Part shown: positions 18,414 through 21,935 of the stretch, in pieces | Numbering within the stretch: position 1 is the first letter of the stretch | Layout of the letters: each line of letters begins with the position of its first letter | Source of the DNA: Chara braunii | Lineage: Eukaryota > Streptophyta > Charophyceae > Charales > Characeae | Assembly (NCBI GenBank): GCA_003427395.1 | Contig: BFEA01000115.1 | Span: forward strand, 1,766,230-1,788,164 | Direction of reading: 5' to 3' | Length of the DNA: 21,935 nt | Notes under the pieces: model-generated | Seen by the model: the letters and a program-made list of their open reading frames with translations, nothing else | Told to the model about the DNA's origin: nothing | Databases searched by the model: none | Program-made: the position numbers and the translations under genes

Positions 18414-18821
18414 GGGCCTCGCCGCACCACTGTCGAAAATGCAATTTTCGACAGTTTCTCTTCACCAAACAGGCTGTCGAAGTCGGAGACGGGAAAAAAT
18501 TCTCCAGTTGTCAGAGCATGCTTTTCGACAGCTCCTGTCGAAAGTTGTTGAGTACCCAGCCTGCTACTCCCATACTTTCGACACTCCTCGGCTGCGGCGT
18601 CGACTTCTCTACGAAATTCGGTGACGGGGGGCAAGGTCGGAATGGACTAATGCTTGTCGTAAACTCTGGCGCGTTTGTCTTTTTCCATCTTGCATTCGCA
18701 AGTGCGTGCACTCTACAGTGCTGTGTGGCTAAAGGGGGGCAAACTGTCGAATGGAGGCTGTTGAATTTGTTCTCACAGCCGTCAATTTTTTTCGCCTTTC
18801 GACTGTGGTGCGGCGAGGCGC
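18414..18821 (+). mobile_element. MITE-like TIR element, 408 bp (element A)
   Basis: The left end is GGGCCTCGCCGCACCAC, and the reverse complement of the right end is GCGCCTCGCCGCACCAC. About 23 of the first 25 bp match. It is flanked on both sides by TAA (18411-18413 and 18822-18824), a 3-bp target duplication as made by PIF/Harbinger transposases. A near-palindrome with 11-bp arms (CTGTCGAAAAT at 18430, reverse complement at 18444) lies just inside the left TIR. The ORF that crosses it (18158-18892, non-ATG frame context) spans element borders and is not a gene. Confidence 0.8.
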
Positions 18822-18824
18822 TAA

Positions 18825-19333
18825 GAGGCTCGCCACACAGGCTGTGGAATGTCGAAAATTTTCGACAGGTGTCAGAAAATTTTCGACCGTAGACAGTTTC
18901 GCCCCCCTTCACCACATAGCCTGTCGAGGGGCGAGGTTGTCGAAAGTTGCCAAGTAGACTCAGCCTTTCGACAGGTGCTGTGTGGCGAAGGCGGTGGCCT
19001 GTAGGGAGTTGTTACAGGGATGAAGTTGTGCGCCCAAGTGGACCAGATGTCGACGCCGTTTTTGACAGAAGCTGTTGACTACATACGGACAAACAGGCAA
19101 CGGCTGTCAGGGAGCAGTCCCGGAGAGCGGAAAATCGGAGGCATTTTTCGAAAGGTGGGCGGGCCACTGTCGAATTTCCGTCACCTGCAGTCTGGAAGAA
19201 ACGGTTGCTGGAGGGCCGCTGTAGTGCCATCCTGACACCTGTGGAAAGTTTCTTGAGCCGCAATTCTTTGAAAGTCTGTGTGGAGATGCAAAATTGTCGA
19301 AAACCGGCTTTTCAACACCCTGTGTGGCAAGCC
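18825..19333. mobile_element. MITE-like TIR element, 509 bp (element D)
   Basis: The left end is GAGGCTCGCCACACAGG, and the reverse complement of the right end is GAGGCTTGCCACACAGG. It is flanked by TAA at 18822-18824 and 19334-19336. An 18-bp perfect palindrome TGTCGAAAATTTTCGACA lies near the left end (about 18849-18866). The termini differ from those of A and B but follow the same G-rich, CTCGCC-containing plan and share the internal TGTCGAA words. No transposase domain is seen. Confidence 0.72.
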
Positions 19334-19336
19334 TCT

Positions 19337-19924
19337 AAGGGCCTCGCCGCACCACCGTCGAAAATCGAGTTTTTGACATTTTAACGCCGCCACACAGGCT
19401 GTCGAAACGACGACTGTCAGAAATTGCTCGACACCTGTCAGAACTCGGTTTTCAACGGTGATGTGTTCACACTCGAAAAAGCCCGCCTGCGGTGGGCAAA
19501 CATTCGATAGGACTTCGGTGGTCGTCGAAAACCCATCGGAATTTGGCGGCGCTCAGATTTGTCGTGGTTTGTTGCTGTGTGTGTTGTCTGCAAGCGCTTC
19601 GACATTGGCCGTCGAAAAGTGCCCTCTCCACAAGGACGTGTTGGGTCTCGCCCTCCCGTTTGCAGACCATCTGCGCATGTACCAAGCGGTGAATGGACCC
19701 AGGAACGGTACCCATCACTCCACACGGACAACCGCTGTCCCGCCTGGCACTCACTCGTCGGCGCCCGCCGTCGCCACACAGCACTGTCGAAGTGCAGTCA
19801 GAGATTTGACACCACACTGTTCGACGGTGTTGTGTGGCGAAAGCGGGTAACACTGTCGAATCGGCAACTATCGAACCGAGTCTGAGGAATTTCGAAAAAA
19901 GGACCGATTCGACGCTGGTGCGGC
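19337..19924. mobile_element. MITE-like TIR element with truncated right end, 588 bp (element C)
   Basis: The left end, GGGCCTCGCCGCACCAC, follows TAA at 19334-19336. The right end read in reverse is GCCGCACCAGCGTCGAA, which matches the left TIR only from its eighth base, so the outermost 7 bp are missing. It is followed by TTA (19925-19927) and then by element B. Several ORFs of about 60-130 codons overlap on both strands and have no recognisable domain. Confidence 0.6.
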
Positions 19925-19927
19925 TTA

Positions 19928-20335
19928 GGGCCTCGCCGCACCACAGTCGAAAGGCGAAAAAATTTGACGGCTGTCAGAACAAATTTGACAGCCTTCATTC
20001 GACAGTTTGCCCCCTTTTAGCCACACAACACTGTAGAGTGCACGCACTTGTGAATGCAAGATGGAAAAGACAAGCGCGCCAGAGGGTACGACAAGCATTA
20101 GTCCATCCCGACCTTACCCCCCCTCACCGAATTTCGAAGAGAAGTCGACGGCGCAGCCAAGGAGTGTCGAAAGCATTAGAGTAGCAGGCTGGGGATTGAA
20201 CAACTTTCGACAGGAGGTGTCGGGAAGCATGCTCTAACAACTGGCAATTTTTTTTCCCGTCTCCGACTTCGACAACCTGTGTGGCGAAGAGAAACTGTCG
20301 AAAATTGCATTTTCGACAGTGGTGCGGCGAGGCCC
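19928..20335 (-). mobile_element. MITE-like TIR element, 408 bp, inverted copy of element A (element B)
   Basis: It has the same length as element A, and its sequence is close to A's reverse complement along its full length, including the 11-bp-arm near-palindrome (CTGTCGAAAAT at 20295). It starts GGGCCTCGCCGCACCAC and ends GTGGTGCGGCGAGGCCC. It is flanked by TTA on the left and TAA on the right. A and B together make a large inverted repeat with elements D and C in the middle. Confidence 0.8.
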
Positions 20336-20340
20336 TAAGT

Positions 20341-20787
20341 CTTTAAGGTAGGCAAGTCCCCATCAGCGACTGCAACTGTACTGTTTCTGTGCTGCGGGGG
20401 GTGCAGTTGTTGTTCCCTGTATATGAACACTTCTATCCTTCGGCCTGTGGAATGATCAAATGACTAGTTTGGGAATGGGCCTCTGAAAGGCATGAATGAA
20501 GTGGAAAGGATACTATGTCATGGACACTCCTATCCTTCAGCCTGTAGAATGAAATGATCAAAAGACTCGTTTGGGAATGGGCCTTTGAAAGACATTAATG
20601 AAGTGGAAAGGATACTGGCAAGACATAATATCCTTCAGAGGCCCATTCCCAAACGAGTCCTTTGATCATTCCACAGGCGGAAGGATAGGAGTGTCCATAT
20701 CAAGGGAACATCAACTGCCGCTGCCGCAGCACAGGAAAAGCACAGTTGCAGTCACTGATGCGGACTTGCTTACCTTCTTGAAGCGAC
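20341..20787. mobile_element. Foldback element with ~150-bp inverted arms
   Basis: The left arm (20341-20490) and right arm (20632-20783) are reverse complements at most positions. Shared words include GACTGCAACTGT, CTGTGCTGCGG, CTATCCTT and TTTGGGAATGGGCCTCTGAA. The ~140-bp spacer holds a direct copy of the inner left arm (CTATCCTT at 20433 and 20530, then GTTTGGGAATGGGCCT and GAAGTGGAAAGGATACT in both). Its left end lies two bases after the TAA that flanks element B. The ORF crossing the right arm (20598-20888) has no motif and is not credible. Confidence 0.75.
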
Positions 20788-20905
20788 TTGAATTCCCTGT
20801 CACCTGCGGATATGGGCCTCCCTCAGGTACTCCCCACAAAGTCATGCAGAAAAGACAAAATATATGTCGGTGGACCGCAGTGGAGTGAGCCATATGTCCC
20901 TGAGC

Positions 20906-21120
20906 AAGAGGCCTAGCTGAGTTGGTTAGACACGCAGCAACAAGTAAGTGGCATTCAGGACGCCCTGGGTTCAGTCCCAACTGCCACCTGCAGCACTCTT
21001 GCTGCCAACCAACTGAGATAGTTGACTTGCTCCCCCATTAGGCATTGGTAGGGTCTTTGGCAAACACGGGTGTGTGTGTGTGTGTGTCTGGGTTGTGTGT
21101 GGTGTGTGGGAGAGTGCTAG
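20906..21120 (+). mobile_element. tRNA-derived SINE, copy 3 (5' part)
   Basis: It starts GAGGCCTAGCTGAGTTGGTTAGAC, an A-box-like region, followed by AGTGGCATTCAGGA as in copies 1 and 2. The B box is GGGTTCAGTCCC in a short T arm. The body matches copy 2 through CTGAGATAGTTG, TTAGGCATTGGTAGGGTC, AAACACGGGTGTG and GTGTGGTGTGTGGGAGAGTG, then similarity stops at about 21115. The 3' end GATAATACCTCAAGG is absent, so the copy is 3'-truncated or recombined. A (GT)n expansion sits where copy 2 has GTGTGAGTGTGAG. Confidence 0.78.
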
Positions 21121-21854
21121 AGACTGCTGTTTTTGTTTTTCTCTTTTTTCTTTCTTTTTTTGGTTTGTTTTTCTCAGGACTCCAGCCGGGCGTCCCTTGC
21201 AAAAATTACGTGGTCCTGTTTGAGGGTGAGACATCATCGGTCAAGCCCAAAGACAGGACCACTTCACATAGCGAATGGCATGTCGTTATCGTGTTTTGTC
21301 CCCCTATCATCCGGACTTACCACTCACCCTTGCCTACCCGCTCTGCCACCCAGGGGTCTGTGCCCACAGGGCCACAGGCCCCAACTGCGGTCACTGCTAT
21401 GTGACACCCGCGGTCTAGGCCGCGGGCATTTCGGCCGGGGCCGTGGCCGATGAGGCCCAGTCCGTGGCCCGTTTTTTTTATTTTATTTTTTTACCCCTAA
21501 AAATATGTAAAAAACAAATTAAAAAATATAGGGGTGTAGGGCTTGGAAAACCCTACAATCCTATGTTTTGTATTTCGGATATCTGACTTCGTGTAAGATT
21601 TAAAAAAAATGCAAAACGAAATTCGATTTAAACAAAACATTCAAAAAAAAAAAAAAAAAAAAAAGCAGGACTTTTTTTTTGGCATTTTTTTATCATGAGG
21701 GATATGGTCCCTGAATTGTGCTGTATTTTTTTTAAAAATGATTTTCGGTTTTTTGTTGGGAAATTAGGTGTTCAAAAAAAATGAAGATGCAAAAATTTAA
21801 AACAAATCAACAAAAAAAATGGGCCAGGCTGGGGTTGGTGTGTGTCTGTGTCCT

Positions 21855-21858
<4 letters not shown>
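21121..21858. other. Unassigned sequence, T-rich then AT-rich with small hairpins
   Basis: A pyrimidine-rich tract at 21128-21176 ends in CAG and could resemble a 3' splice site, but no exon is supported after it. A hairpin CCCGCGG-TCTAGG-CCGCGGG lies at 21407-21426. From about 21470 the sequence is AT-rich, with further small inverted repeats: ACCCCTA/TAGGGGT near 21492 and 21531, and TGTAGGG/CCCTACA near 21535 and 21552. No gene is recognised. Confidence 0.45.

Positions 21859-21935
<77 letters not shown>
21859..21935. repeat. (TG)n(GA)n compound microsatellite at the window end
   Basis: About 27 TG units (21859-21912) change directly into GA repeats that run to the last base of the window, so the true length of the tract is not visible. 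Confidence 0.97.

Noticed and set aside
18158-18892. A 244-codon plus-strand frame
   Set aside because: It crosses the borders of elements E, A and D and begins outside them. No domain is visible and the frame is made of TIR-element sequence.

Overview
This window looks like nuclear DNA from a plant-lineage eukaryote. The signs are a single intronless gene with a TATA box and an AATAAA signal, a Ty3/gypsy-type retroelement relic, tRNA-derived SINEs, a U2 snRNA-like copy, TIR elements with 3-bp TAA flanks, and long microsatellites. A charophyte alga such as Chara is my best guess, from the repeat load and the style of the secreted protein. That guess is an inference, not something the sequence proves. 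Most of the window is repeats, and only one intact protein-coding gene is convincing.

Layout. 1-1030 is AT-rich and holds four exact-length 190-bp tandem repeats. 1499-1712 is pyrimidine-rich simple sequence. 1965-3249 is a tandem array of ~106-115-bp monomers with a 333-bp higher-order period. 3250-5760 is unassigned, with seven single ambiguous bases and a decayed 30-31-bp minisatellite. 5761-8551 is a decayed Ty3/gypsy pol region (RT, RNase H, integrase) with a PHD-type zinc finger encoded between RNase H and integrase. A possible coding remnant and a 110-bp direct duplication with a 14-bp palindrome follow it. 9383-12795 contains nothing I can name.

12796-13675 holds two head-to-tail copies of a tRNA-derived SINE, and a third 5' copy lies at 20906-21120. 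On the minus strand at 14361-14570, a tRNA-like head is followed by a U2 snRNA 5' domain and an A/T-rich tail. 15251-16282 encodes a predicted secreted right-handed beta-helix protein of 343 aa.

18285-20338 is the most striking structure. Five related TIR elements stand end to end, separated only by TAA/TTA trinucleotides, and two of them are 408-bp copies in opposite orientation. A further foldback element with ~150-bp arms abuts at 20341-20787. The window ends inside a (TG)n(GA)n tract.

The genes do not form a pathway. The beta-helix gene is an isolated transcription unit embedded in mobile and repetitive DNA.
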